Source of the DNA: Leptospira wolffii serovar Khorat str. Khorat-H2
Lineage (GTDB): Bacteria > Spirochaetota > Leptospiria > Leptospirales > Leptospiraceae
Assembly: GCF_000306115.2 (NCBI RefSeq)
Contig: NZ_AKWX02000020.1
Span: forward strand, 806,001 to 870,000
Direction: 5' to 3'
Length of the DNA: 64,000 nucleotides
Positions 45,980-52,978 of this stretch are shown here, one piece after another. Each line of letters begins with the position of its first letter. Position 1 is the stretch's first letter. The notes under the pieces were generated by a model. That model was not told where the DNA came from. It did no database searches and worked only from the letters and a program-made list of their open reading frames with translations. A program made the position numbers and the translations under genes.

Positions 45980-47236
45980 ATGCCTTATAAACCTACAGAA
46001 CCGAGTATGAACCTGAGTAAGTTCGCAGTGAAGTTCGCTAAGGATTCCTCTTTAGGAGTGCTTACCGGCATACGTTCCGCGTTGGTCGGTTCCTTCGAAT
46101 GGACCGCAAAAAGCTTATCCGAAATTTCGGAAATACCTTCGGTAAAGGGAACGGGCCTGGGAGACTTCTTAAAAGAAACCGGGGATTCGCTTCGAGATGC
46201 GGGTGATAAGACGGACCAAGGAATGTCTAAAGCGGTAGAGGCGACTGCAAAAGCGATGCATACCGCCTTACTCGCGTTAGACGATGCGGATTCTGTCGTT
46301 AAAAAGAAACTCTTCGAGAATATTCCGATATCTAGTATCGTCGGAGAATCCTTTGCGGGGTTAGTAACTACTTCCGAAATCCAGGCCTCGTTTCGATTGA
46401 ACGGTAAGGACGTTTCTCACGAAGACGTCCTTACCGACTGGAAGAGTTCCGGACTTGCAAAGATCATGATTTGCGTTCCAGGTCTATTCTGCGACGAAAG
46501 TCTATGGACTAAAAACGGAGAAACGCCTCTCTCCGATATAATGAGGAACATCGGATATTATCCTGTATTCTTAAGATTCAATCCTGGTGCACATATCTCT
46601 GATAACGGTTCTCGTTTATTAAGATTACTGCATGCGTTCTTGAATCTGCCGGAGCTTTCCGGCGAGCAGGTCGATATCGTTTCCTATAGCCAGGGCGGCT
46701 TGGTATTCAGGAGCGCTCTGTACCAGGCGAGACAGGGAGAATTCGATCTATCTTCCAGAATTAGAAAAGCCATGTTTATCAGTTCTCCCGACGGAGGATC
46801 CTATATCGAAAAAGCGGGTTTCTGGCTAGGGTTGGGTGCGGAAGTCATGCCGGTATTTCCGCTCCAGGTGATCGGATTCATAGGCAATCAAAGAAGCGAC
46901 GCCATGAAGGATCTTTCTCACGGAATCATTCGAGAAGAGGATTGGAAGAATGGCTCGCATCTATCCCGTTATGCAAAGGATCTTTACTTCGGAGAATTGG
47001 ACGCTATGGACGCGTATCAGGCATACAGTCTGATCGCGGAAGAAGAAGGGGACTGGTCTTCCTGGATCGGCGACGGGATCGTGGAAAAACCCAGCTTAAC
47101 CTTATTAAGCGAGATCGTATATAGAAAGAAAAAAGATCCGGAAAAGAGGGTCCGTCTTTTAACCGGAATGTCTCATTATCAGATCATTCCTTCCCCCGAG
47201 CTTAGGGATTATTTTCTGGAAGTCTTCGGCTCCTAA
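45980..47236 (+). CDS. Alpha/beta hydrolase (PGAP1/lipase-like)
   Basis: A 418-residue protein. An amphipathic helical N-terminal part (1-150) precedes an alpha/beta hydrolase domain: KIMICVPGLFCDESLW (oxyanion strand), nucleophile elbow SYSQGGLVFRSA, FISSPDGGSYIEK, a likely acid in GDGIVEKPS and a late His in GMSHYQIIPS. Serine esterase/lipase activity is likely; no signal peptide. GAGGA precedes the ATG. It overlaps the convergent gene at 47233 by four bases. Confidence 0.8.
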   Translation: MPYKPTEPSMNLSKFAVKFAKDSSLGVLTGIRSALVGSFEWTAKSLSEISEIPSVKGTGLGDFLKETGDSLRDAGDKTDQGMSKAVEATAKAMHTALLALDDADSVVKKKLFENIPISSIVGESFAGLVTTSEIQASFRLNGKDVSHEDVLTDWKSSGLAKIMICVPGLFCDESLWTKNGETPLSDIMRNIGYYPVFLRFNPGAHISDNGSRLLRLLHAFLNLPELSGEQVDIVSYSQGGLVFRSALYQARQGEFDLSSRIRKAMFISSPDGGSYIEKAGFWLGLGAEVMPVFPLQVIGFIGNQRSDAMKDLSHGIIREEDWKNGSHLSRYAKDLYFGELDAMDAYQAYSLIAEEEGDWSSWIGDGIVEKPSLTLLSEIVYRKKKDPEKRVRLLTGMSHYQIIPSPELRDYFLEVFGS

Positions 47237-47703
47237 TCCACCCAATCCTTTTTTTTAAATTCTTGGTAACCGAGTTCCAATGCGGATCGGATTTGGGAGA
47301 ATAAGATCGGATCCTTCTTTTTGATATGAAAGCAGCTCTTTCCTTTTAGGCAACCTAGAAGTTCCGGCTGGAAGATCCGTTTCATTTCCGGTTCCGCATA
47401 TACCGGCATGAAATAAAAACCGACATATCCTTTTTGAACGAGTGCGCTTGCAAAATAGACTTCCGGCTTTTTCTTGCCGTTCACGAAGATTTCCTTCTCG
47501 CTTACTAGATTGATTTGTCCTCCGGCTTCTCCTCGGATGCGGATGCTTCCCTTTGCATAAGACAGAAGTAGTCTTTTGATCTCCTCGAAAATTGGAACTA
47601 GTTCGGGTTGCCCGGGAGATTTGTCGGTATACTTGATGGCCTTCGGTTCCTTACCCTTGGAGGCGGCTTTGCGCGGGGTCGTTTTCTTTCTAGGAGTGGG
47701 CAT
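47233..47703 (-). CDS. DUF1801-like protein with basic N-terminus
   Basis: A 156-residue protein. The first 25 residues are rich in Lys, Arg, Pro and Thr; the rest resembles DUF1801/YdhG-type proteins (YFASALVQKGYVGFYFMPVY, then CLKGKSCFHIKKKD). The family role is not established. ATG at 47703. Confidence 0.7.
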   Translation of the reverse strand: MPTPRKKTTPRKAASKGKEPKAIKYTDKSPGQPELVPIFEEIKRLLLSYAKGSIRIRGEAGGQINLVSEKEIFVNGKKKPEVYFASALVQKGYVGFYFMPVYAEPEMKRIFQPELLGCLKGKSCFHIKKKDPILFSQIRSALELGYQEFKKKDWVD

Positions 47704-48054
47704 GCAATTTCATCCTTTTCGAAGGAATTTCAAGAAGGAGTAGAGAATCGATAGCAGAAATTTTCCGAACCCAGAAAAGCGAGTCGCTACTCGCCGAAAG
47801 ATTCCCGATCGTATCCATTTTATAACAAACCATTTGGGATCAAATGAATCCAAAGAGTATATTATTTTATTTTAATATTTTGAATAGAATAAAGCGAACT
47901 CCGTTTGTTTAAAAGGGTAATAATTTCGATCTATAAATATAACGCACGATATAAATAAAAAATTCCGCAAATAAGCCGAATATAAGAAGAAGTTCGTTCC
48001 TAGTTAAGGGCTACAGAATAAGATGCGCATAGTTAAAAAATAAAGGTGAATATG
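47704..48054. other. 351-bp A/T-rich intergenic region
   Basis: No gene seen. Bases 47820-48040 are markedly A/T-rich compared with the surroundings and should contain the promoter of the secreted phospholipase; I find no strong -35/-10 pair or palindrome. AAAGG at 48042-48046 is the ribosome-binding site. Confidence 0.6.
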
Positions 48055-49332
48055 ATGAAGAGAAAATTAAGTATCCTTTCCTTCTTGCTGGCTTGCTTTG
48101 CCGCAACCAACGTTTACGCAAGTAGGGGGGCGGTCGTGGAAAGCCCGATCGATATATTCGAAAAATCTTCGGAAGCCAAATCGTTGGGCGTTCAAAGACA
48201 GGTTCAGGTAGCGGCAAATTTGCCCGCTCATAAAGCCTTGTTTTACGGAACCCATAACTCTTATAATAGTAAGGCTTATGCCGGTCCTTTCTTTTCCTAT
48301 GCGTTTCCGAACCAACAATACTCCATCGGAGATCAATTACGCCTGGGAGCGCGGTTTATCGAGCTGGATATCCATTACACGCTGGGAGCGAACTTTAAGA
48401 ACGAGTTCCTACTTTGCCACGGTCAATCCAACGATTTAGGTTGTAACGTATTCGATCGTCCTGCGGGCAAAGGATTAGCTGAGATCCAGAATTGGATTTC
48501 CCAGCCTCAGAATAGAAACGAAGTCCTTATCCTATACACCGAGGATTATCTGGACGGAAGAGCGGACGAGTTTCTAGGAATCGTAAGAAGCTATCTGGAT
48601 CCGTATCTTTACAGATATACCGGATCTTGTGGAGATATTCCTAACGCGGCCAATATGCCTAAGTTAAAGGATATGGTGGCTTCTAATCGCAGGATCCTAC
48701 TCATGAGCAACGGATGTTACGACGGAGCTTGGAACCAATTCTATAAGAGAACATTCTTCGGAAGCAATACCATTAGTCCAAAGGACTTCAAAGGTTATCC
48801 GGATTGTAACTGGAGCAGAGGCGTTTACGATTCCACTCAAACTAGAGTGTTCAACGATAGCACCAATTACTTCGGAATTTACGACGGAGTGAAAGAAAGC
48901 GGAACCTTCACGAACGACAATATCTCTCAAATGCTGTCCTGCGGAATCAGCGTATTCGGAATCGATCAATTCGATCCGGATTTTGCGAAACAAGGTCTTT
49001 GGTCTTGGAATAACTCCGAGCCGAACGACGCCGGAGGAAACGAAGATTGCCTCCAGATCGTAGGTAACGGACGTTGGAACGATAATAGCTGCTCTAAGAG
49101 CTATCGTTACGCTTGTAAAGACGGCTCCGGAAATTGGGCGATCACCGACGCAAGCGGAAACTGGGCAAACGGAAAGAGCGCGTGCTCTGCTAAGGGTTGG
49201 AACTTCTCCGCACCCGTAACGCCTTATGAGAATAAAAAACTCCAAGAGACGAAAAACGCGAAGGGCGTATCCGAAGTCTGGGCTAACCTGACCGACCAAT
49301 ATGCGGAAGGTTATTGGGAGAGCGGACGATAA
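48055..49332 (+). CDS. Secreted PI-PLC-like phosphodiesterase with C-type-lectin-like tail
   Basis: A 425-residue secreted protein: signal peptide ending near VYA (residue 22), then a PI-PLC X-like domain with the first catalytic His in FYGTHNSYN, RFIELDIHY, and the second in LLCHGQSND. The last 110 residues resemble a C-type lectin-like domain, but the normally C-terminal motifs (LWSWNNSEPNDAGGNEDC, GRWNDNSC, YRYACKD; 315-356) come before a segment like the normal N-terminal half (GNWANGKSACSAKGWNF, YENKKL, EVWANLTD; 358-415). It may cleave phosphoinositide-type lipids or glycans outside the cell. Starts ATG 48052 and 48055 are both possible. Confidence 0.85.
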   Translation: MKRKLSILSFLLACFAATNVYASRGAVVESPIDIFEKSSEAKSLGVQRQVQVAANLPAHKALFYGTHNSYNSKAYAGPFFSYAFPNQQYSIGDQLRLGARFIELDIHYTLGANFKNEFLLCHGQSNDLGCNVFDRPAGKGLAEIQNWISQPQNRNEVLILYTEDYLDGRADEFLGIVRSYLDPYLYRYTGSCGDIPNAANMPKLKDMVASNRRILLMSNGCYDGAWNQFYKRTFFGSNTISPKDFKGYPDCNWSRGVYDSTQTRVFNDSTNYFGIYDGVKESGTFTNDNISQMLSCGISVFGIDQFDPDFAKQGLWSWNNSEPNDAGGNEDCLQIVGNGRWNDNSCSKSYRYACKDGSGNWAITDASGNWANGKSACSAKGWNFSAPVTPYENKKLQETKNAKGVSEVWANLTDQYAEGYWESGR

Positions 49333-49355
49333 GATTCCCTTAATATATACCTATA

Positions 49356-49420
49356 CCGCTTTTACAAAAGCGGAGATCGGAAAAGCGAAGGGCCGGATTC
49401 GGTTCTTCGCTTTTTTATTT
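49356..49420 (+). terminator. Two consecutive hairpins ending the phospholipase transcript
   Basis: CCGCTTTT-AC-AAAAGCGG (49356-49373) is followed by AAAAGCGAAG (49381-49390) pairing with CTTCGCTTTT (49405-49414) and a T-rich tail. The second is a strong Rho-independent terminator. Confidence 0.85.
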
Positions 49421-49489
49421 ATCTTTTCTATAACTTGCCATATCCGGCACACCCCGTCCGAGGGGAAAGGGAAATATTCCCCCCGAACT

Positions 49490-49620
49490 GGACCGTTCCC
49501 GACATCCTTCAGGGAGGGTCGAAAACTCGAGTAATCTCTCCCGGTGGTCTTTTTCTGCCGGATTCACGAAACGACTTCATTACCGGGCAGAATTTTATCG
49601 TCGACGGGCGGCATGACTAA
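49490..49620 (+). pseudogene. Remnant of a short-chain dehydrogenase (C-terminal end only)
   Basis: One frame ending at TAA 49618-49620 reads SPGGLFLPDSRNDFITGQNFIVDG, then RHD. This closely matches the C-terminal end of SDR enzymes (FLASD..S.FITGQ...VDGG). Nothing of the Rossmann core or the YxxxK site is visible upstream, and it directly follows the phospholipase terminator, so I read it as the last 30-40 codons of a deleted gene. The left edge is approximate. Confidence 0.5.
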
Positions 49621-49694
49621 GAAGATGATTTACGAGGAATAGCCCGCAGAGGTTCGTACCGAACGGCGCCGCCAACGGGGAAATTTTCGGATTT

Positions 49695-50366
49695 ATGATA
49701 CAATCGTTTATTAAGGTTTTATTTGCCGAAGACAATGAGAGTTCTGCGGAGCTCTTGATTCATTTCTTGGAAAGATATAATTTCGAAGTGGACCATGTAG
49801 TGGATGGAATGGCCGCCGAGCTCAAGCTGAGAAAAATAAAATACGATTTCATTATCCTCGATAACCTAATGCCGGTTCTTTCCGGGATTCGTCTTGTAAA
49901 TAAGATTCCCGATCTGAATAAGAATACTCCGGTAGTCCTTCTCACCGCAAGTAACGAAAAGGAAGACGTAATAAGCGCCGCCCATAGTAAGCAATTGGTG
50001 GGCTATATATTAAAGCCTTTCGATTCGGACAAACTTTTGCAAAAAATAATGTCTTCACTTAAATTGAAGCCAGAGTCTCTTTTTGACAAAAAGAATTTTC
50101 CTTTCTCTATTGAAAGAGTCCAGAGGGTTTCCTACGGAGTGGGAGTAAAGCTGAACGGTTGTCCATTCCAGAAAAATGCCGAAAAAATCGCCCAAGAAAT
50201 CGCCTTTATACTGAAAGAATTACCGGAACCCAGAAAATTCTTCATCGAGGTCGGTGAGGAATTCTACTATACCAAAAAGGCGAACGAGATCCTTTCCTCC
50301 CTTCTAACCCGTCTAGCCTCCAAGTACGAGATTAAGGAAGAGGATATATTGGTCCTAAGCCCCTAA
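49695..50366 (+). CDS. Receiver-domain protein with unrecognised C-terminal domain
   Basis: A 223-residue protein. Residues 1-125 are a receiver domain: VLFAEDNESSAELLIHFL (acidic pair), phosphoacceptor Asp in FIILDNLMPVLSGI, VVLLTAS and the Lys in YILKPFDSDK. Residues 135-223 form a separate globular part with one Cys (VKLNGCPFQKNAEK) and helices (LSSLLTRLASKYEIKEEDIL) that do not look like a DNA-binding, GGDEF or other common output domain. Probable signal-transduction role, output unknown. Confidence 0.82.
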   Translation: MIQSFIKVLFAEDNESSAELLIHFLERYNFEVDHVVDGMAAELKLRKIKYDFIILDNLMPVLSGIRLVNKIPDLNKNTPVVLLTASNEKEDVISAAHSKQLVGYILKPFDSDKLLQKIMSSLKLKPESLFDKKNFPFSIERVQRVSYGVGVKLNGCPFQKNAEKIAQEIAFILKELPEPRKFFIEVGEEFYYTKKANEILSSLLTRLASKYEIKEEDILVLSP

Positions 50367-50424
50367 ATTTTTTGGAACCGGTTTTTTAGGTCTCGGTCCC
50401 AGGTGCATACAGAGGAGAGACAAA

Positions 50425-50874
50425 ATGTTTCGCAAAATCTCAAAATTTACCGCAATCTTGTTGGTGCTAGGAACCGCAACCGTTCTAACCCAAGGTTGTC
50501 ATCATAAGTGGATGTCGCCTGAGAAAAGGGCGAATTATATCGTCAAAAAACTTAAGTCCGAACTGGACCTAACGGAAACTCAAGCGGCTACCCTGGACAA
50601 GATCAAAGCCGATGTCCTGGAAAAGCGCAAAGAGCTGAAAATGGTGGGACCTTTCCTTCCTAAGGAAGCTGTAGAAGAACTTCGCGCAGATAAATTCAAC
50701 GCCGAAAAGTTGAATAAACTGGGAGAGGAAAGAGAGAAGAAAATGGCGGCTTTCCGCGTATTCTTCACTAAGAAGGCGGGAGAATTCCACGCCGTACTTA
50801 CCCCCGAACAAAGAGGTAAGCTCGCGGATCTAATCTTAAAGTTCCAAAGTAAATTCGATAGGGACGAGGATTAA
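50425..50874 (+). CDS. Spy/CpxP-like periplasmic lipoprotein
   Basis: A 149-residue helical lipoprotein: signal ending LTQGC (Cys25), then His-His (26-27) and alpha-helical LTxxQ-type repeats (LDLTETQAATLDKIKAD and VLTPEQRGKLADLI) that mark the Spy/CpxP/ZraP/CnrX superfamily. Members are periplasmic chaperones or metal sensors. GAGGAGAG precedes the ATG. An ECF sigma factor starts 23 bases downstream and a small membrane protein follows, so this one may be the sensor of that unit. Confidence 0.82.
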   Translation: MFRKISKFTAILLVLGTATVLTQGCHHKWMSPEKRANYIVKKLKSELDLTETQAATLDKIKADVLEKRKELKMVGPFLPKEAVEELRADKFNAEKLNKLGEEREKKMAAFRVFFTKKAGEFHAVLTPEQRGKLADLILKFQSKFDRDED

Positions 50875-50897
50875 TTTCCGCGATTCTCGGAGGAAAA

Positions 50898-51449
50898 ATG
50901 GGAGAGGAAGAATTTTCCCGCTTCGTAGAAGAAACCAGGGAGATCGTCTTAGCGGCGATCTCCCGCTACTTGTACGAACGCTTTGCATATGCAATCGACG
51001 ATGTCGCACAGGAAACCTACCTTCGCGCATATAAGGCATTACAAAAGGGTCAATTTCGGGGAGATTCGAAATTGACCACTTGGTTGTACACGATCGCTCG
51101 AAACGAATCCATTCGTATGAACGAAAATCTCGGTAGAGAAGAAACCAAGGCGGAGAAGGCGGGAAAACGTTCCCGTGAAGAACGACCGCTGGTTCTAGAA
51201 GCCGAAGCGGAGGAAGCCGCCGAACTTCCGAGTTGGGAAAAGGCCAAGGGTTGGATTTCCAAATTGCCCGAAGCTTACCAAAGTGTGATCCAATACTACC
51301 TTTCCGGATATTCGGAAAAGGAGATAGCGGAGGCTTTGGGAGTTCCCGCAGGAACCGTTAAGTCAAGAGCGGCTCGTGGAAAAGAGATGTTGAGACGAAT
51401 GCATCATTCTGAGCGAAGAGAAGGAGGCGATGTATGGGCAAATCAGTGA
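50898..51449 (+). CDS. ECF-type RNA polymerase sigma factor
   Basis: A 183-residue sigma-70 family protein. Region 2: AYAIDDVAQETYLRAYKALQ and FRGDSKLTTWLYTIARNE; an acidic linker (about 85-110); region 4: KLPEAYQSVIQYYLSGYSEKEIAEALGVPAGTVKSRAARGKEML. AGGA precedes the ATG. The following membrane protein overlaps its end by 16 bases, the usual arrangement of an ECF factor with its anti-sigma. Confidence 0.92.
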   Translation: MGEEEFSRFVEETREIVLAAISRYLYERFAYAIDDVAQETYLRAYKALQKGQFRGDSKLTTWLYTIARNESIRMNENLGREETKAEKAGKRSREERPLVLEAEAEEAAELPSWEKAKGWISKLPEAYQSVIQYYLSGYSEKEIAEALGVPAGTVKSRAARGKEMLRRMHHSERREGGDVWANQ

Positions 51450-51739
51450 ACCAAAGCCTAAGCATGAAAGAAGAAATCGGATTGAGAAAATCGGATCCGA
51501 ATTGGTCCAAGAATATCGCATCTTGCGTCGTTCGTCGCCATAAAGAGGAATCCGAAACCAAGGGAAAGGTCATTTCCTTCCCGATGAGAAACGTATTAGC
51601 GGCCGCTGCCGTTCTCCTCGTAAGCGTTTCCATCGGATGGTTTGCAATTACCAATGTGCTTCCCCAGGAAGACGAGGTAATGCATGGGATTTCCTTCCTA
51701 TTCGAAGGGGATTCTTATCTCTCCAGTTTGGAAGAATAG
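51434..51739 (+). CDS. Putative anti-sigma factor, single-pass membrane protein
   Basis: A 101-residue protein: about 52 cytosolic residues, one membrane segment (about 53-75, NVLAAAAVLLVSVSIGWFAI) and a short acidic outer tail of about 25. AAGGAGG six bases before ATG is an excellent ribosome-binding site inside the sigma gene. Size and topology match CnrY-type anti-sigma factors. There is no zinc HxxxCxxC motif. The role is inferred from context. Confidence 0.72.
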   Translation: MGKSVNQSLSMKEEIGLRKSDPNWSKNIASCVVRRHKEESETKGKVISFPMRNVLAAAAVLLVSVSIGWFAITNVLPQEDEVMHGISFLFEGDSYLSSLEE

Positions 51740-51865
51740 TTCTTTCTCCCGCCTCCTTTCGGGGGCGGGTCTTCGGAATTAGAATTCCGCAAAAAATCCA
51801 AAAAAAATCACGCAAGGTTCCATTCTGCTGAACCGGTAACTCCAAACCCCTTTGGAGGAACAAAG

Positions 51866-52219
51866 ATGAAAAATATCTCAGTAACCGTGTTGGACGGTTA
51901 TCTAACCAACGATCCCGAGCTCAAGAAGACCCAGACAGGCAAGTCCGTTGCGAAATTCACTCTGGCGGTGAACCACCAGTTCAAAAGACAAGAGGGCGAA
52001 GAAGGAGAGGTTTCTTACCTGGACATAGAAGTATGGGAAAGAAACGCGGAGAACTGCACCGAGTTTTTGAGAAAAGGGAAGAAGGTTACGGTCGTGGGTC
52101 AGCTACGCCAGGATAGATGGAAAAACCAAGAAGGCCAATCCAGGTCCAAAGTGAAAGTCGTGGCGGACGAGGTCCGATTCGATAGCTTCGGAGAGCGTAA
52201 GGAGAGGGAGGCCGCCTAA
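51866..52219 (+). CDS. ssb: Single-stranded DNA-binding protein
   Basis: A 117-residue OB-fold protein: VLDGYLTNDPELKKTQTGKS, VAKFTLAVNHQFKRQ, YLDIEVWERNAENC, LRKGKKVTVVGQLRQDRWKN and a C-terminal VRFDSFGERKE. It covers single-stranded DNA in replication and repair. It lacks the long Gly-rich linker and the acidic tip (DDDIPF) of typical SSB, ending in KEREAA, so it may not recruit SSB partners; another ssb may exist elsewhere. GGAGG precedes the ATG. Confidence 0.9.
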   Translation: MKNISVTVLDGYLTNDPELKKTQTGKSVAKFTLAVNHQFKRQEGEEGEVSYLDIEVWERNAENCTEFLRKGKKVTVVGQLRQDRWKNQEGQSRSKVKVVADEVRFDSFGERKEREAA

Positions 52220-52229
52220 AATTTCCGTG

Positions 52230-52270
52230 GGTGGAGTCCGAGAGGATCGAATTCTCGGATTCCACCTTTC
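52230..52270 (+). terminator. Terminator after ssb
   Basis: GGTGGAGTCCGAGA (52230-52243) pairs with TCTCGGATTCCACC (52253-52266) with one G-T pair and a nine-base loop, followed by TTTC. The T-tract is short. Confidence 0.75.
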
Positions 52271-52300
52271 TTGACAGCCACGGACTCAGTCCAAGGTAAT
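52271..52300 (+). promoter_or_regulatory. Possible hisI promoter
   Basis: TTGACA (52271-52276) matches the -35 consensus; GGTAAT (52295-52300) at an 18-base spacing is a weak -10. It sits between the ssb terminator and the ATG at 52312, with AGGA at 52303-52306. Confidence 0.35.
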
Positions 52301-52311
52301 GTAGGAATAAT

Positions 52312-52854
52312 ATGCTTACCATTATCTGGGCAAACGCCCAGCCGGGAAAAATCTCCAGATTAGAAAGAATGAGCCCCGAGGCCTGGGAGGAACGCAGTAA
52401 AACTCTCCCTTCTTCTGCGAGAATCCAAATCGATTGCGACCAGGATACGATACTCGTCTTGGATCCTAGTTTTTCTCCCTTAACCTTGGAAGAATGGAAC
52501 GAGGATCGGGAATTGAAATTTGTGAACGGTTTAATTCCCGTGGTTACCGTGGACCCGAAAGGATTCTTTTTGATGCAAGCCTTCTCGAATGAGGAAACCG
52601 TACGATTGACCGCTAAGGAATCCATGGGGATCTATTTCAGTCGTTCCCGGAATTCGATTTGGAGAAAGGGAGACACTTCCGGTCATATCCAAAAATTGCA
52701 CAGGATTTTAGTATCTCCTTCCGGAGATTTTCTGATCTATGAAGTGGAGCAGGAAGGTGCTGCCTGCCATGAGGGCTATTACTCCTGCTTTTTCAGAGAA
52801 GCGGGAAATCGGGGAGATTGGAAGATTCTAGACATTCCTTTTTTAGGAAAGTAA
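52312..52854 (+). CDS. hisI: Phosphoribosyl-AMP cyclohydrolase with N-terminal extension
   Basis: A 180-residue HisI-like protein (third step of histidine synthesis). Residues 68-162 match the family: FVNGLIPVVTVD, YFSRSRNSIWRKGDTSGH (108-125), EQEGAACHEGYYSCFFR (146-162, with zinc-ligand Cys152 and Cys159). At the usual DCDxD site after the SGH helix this protein has S135-P-S-G-D139, losing the Cys ligand and two Asp. A DCDQD motif (41-45, in RIQIDCDQDTILVL) occurs instead in the 60-residue N-terminal extension, which ordinary HisI lacks. It may complete the metal site by permutation. No HisE domain is attached. Confidence 0.85.
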   Translation: MLTIIWANAQPGKISRLERMSPEAWEERSKTLPSSARIQIDCDQDTILVLDPSFSPLTLEEWNEDRELKFVNGLIPVVTVDPKGFFLMQAFSNEETVRLTAKESMGIYFSRSRNSIWRKGDTSGHIQKLHRILVSPSGDFLIYEVEQEGAACHEGYYSCFFREAGNRGDWKILDIPFLGK

Positions 52855-52978
52855 AAGGATTCTTGATCTAAGAGTGAAATCCGACGGGTCTTTTCCGAAA
52901 AAGCTTCCCTTAAAATCGGGGCCCGATATAGCGTAAAAAAGAATTTTGTCCGATAGAAGAATAGGAACCGGAGTCGTT

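Larger units (their letters stand above)
49333..49694. other. 362-bp stretch without an intact gene
   Basis: Holds the phospholipase terminators (49356-49420), the SDR remnant (about 49490-49620) and a small inverted repeat GTTCG-TAC-CGAAC near 49654. The promoter of the receiver gene at 49695 should be in the last 70 bases; not identified. Confidence 0.6.

Noticed and set aside
47820..48040. A/T-rich stretch as a replication origin or phage junction
   Set aside because: No repeated boxes, integrase or direct repeats; an ordinary promoter region explains it.
48697..49299. 200-residue minus-strand frame
   Set aside because: Antisense to the phospholipase gene; no recognisable domain.
52086..52625. 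179-residue minus-strand frame across ssb and hisI
   Set aside because: Spans two well-supported genes and the terminator between them in reverse.
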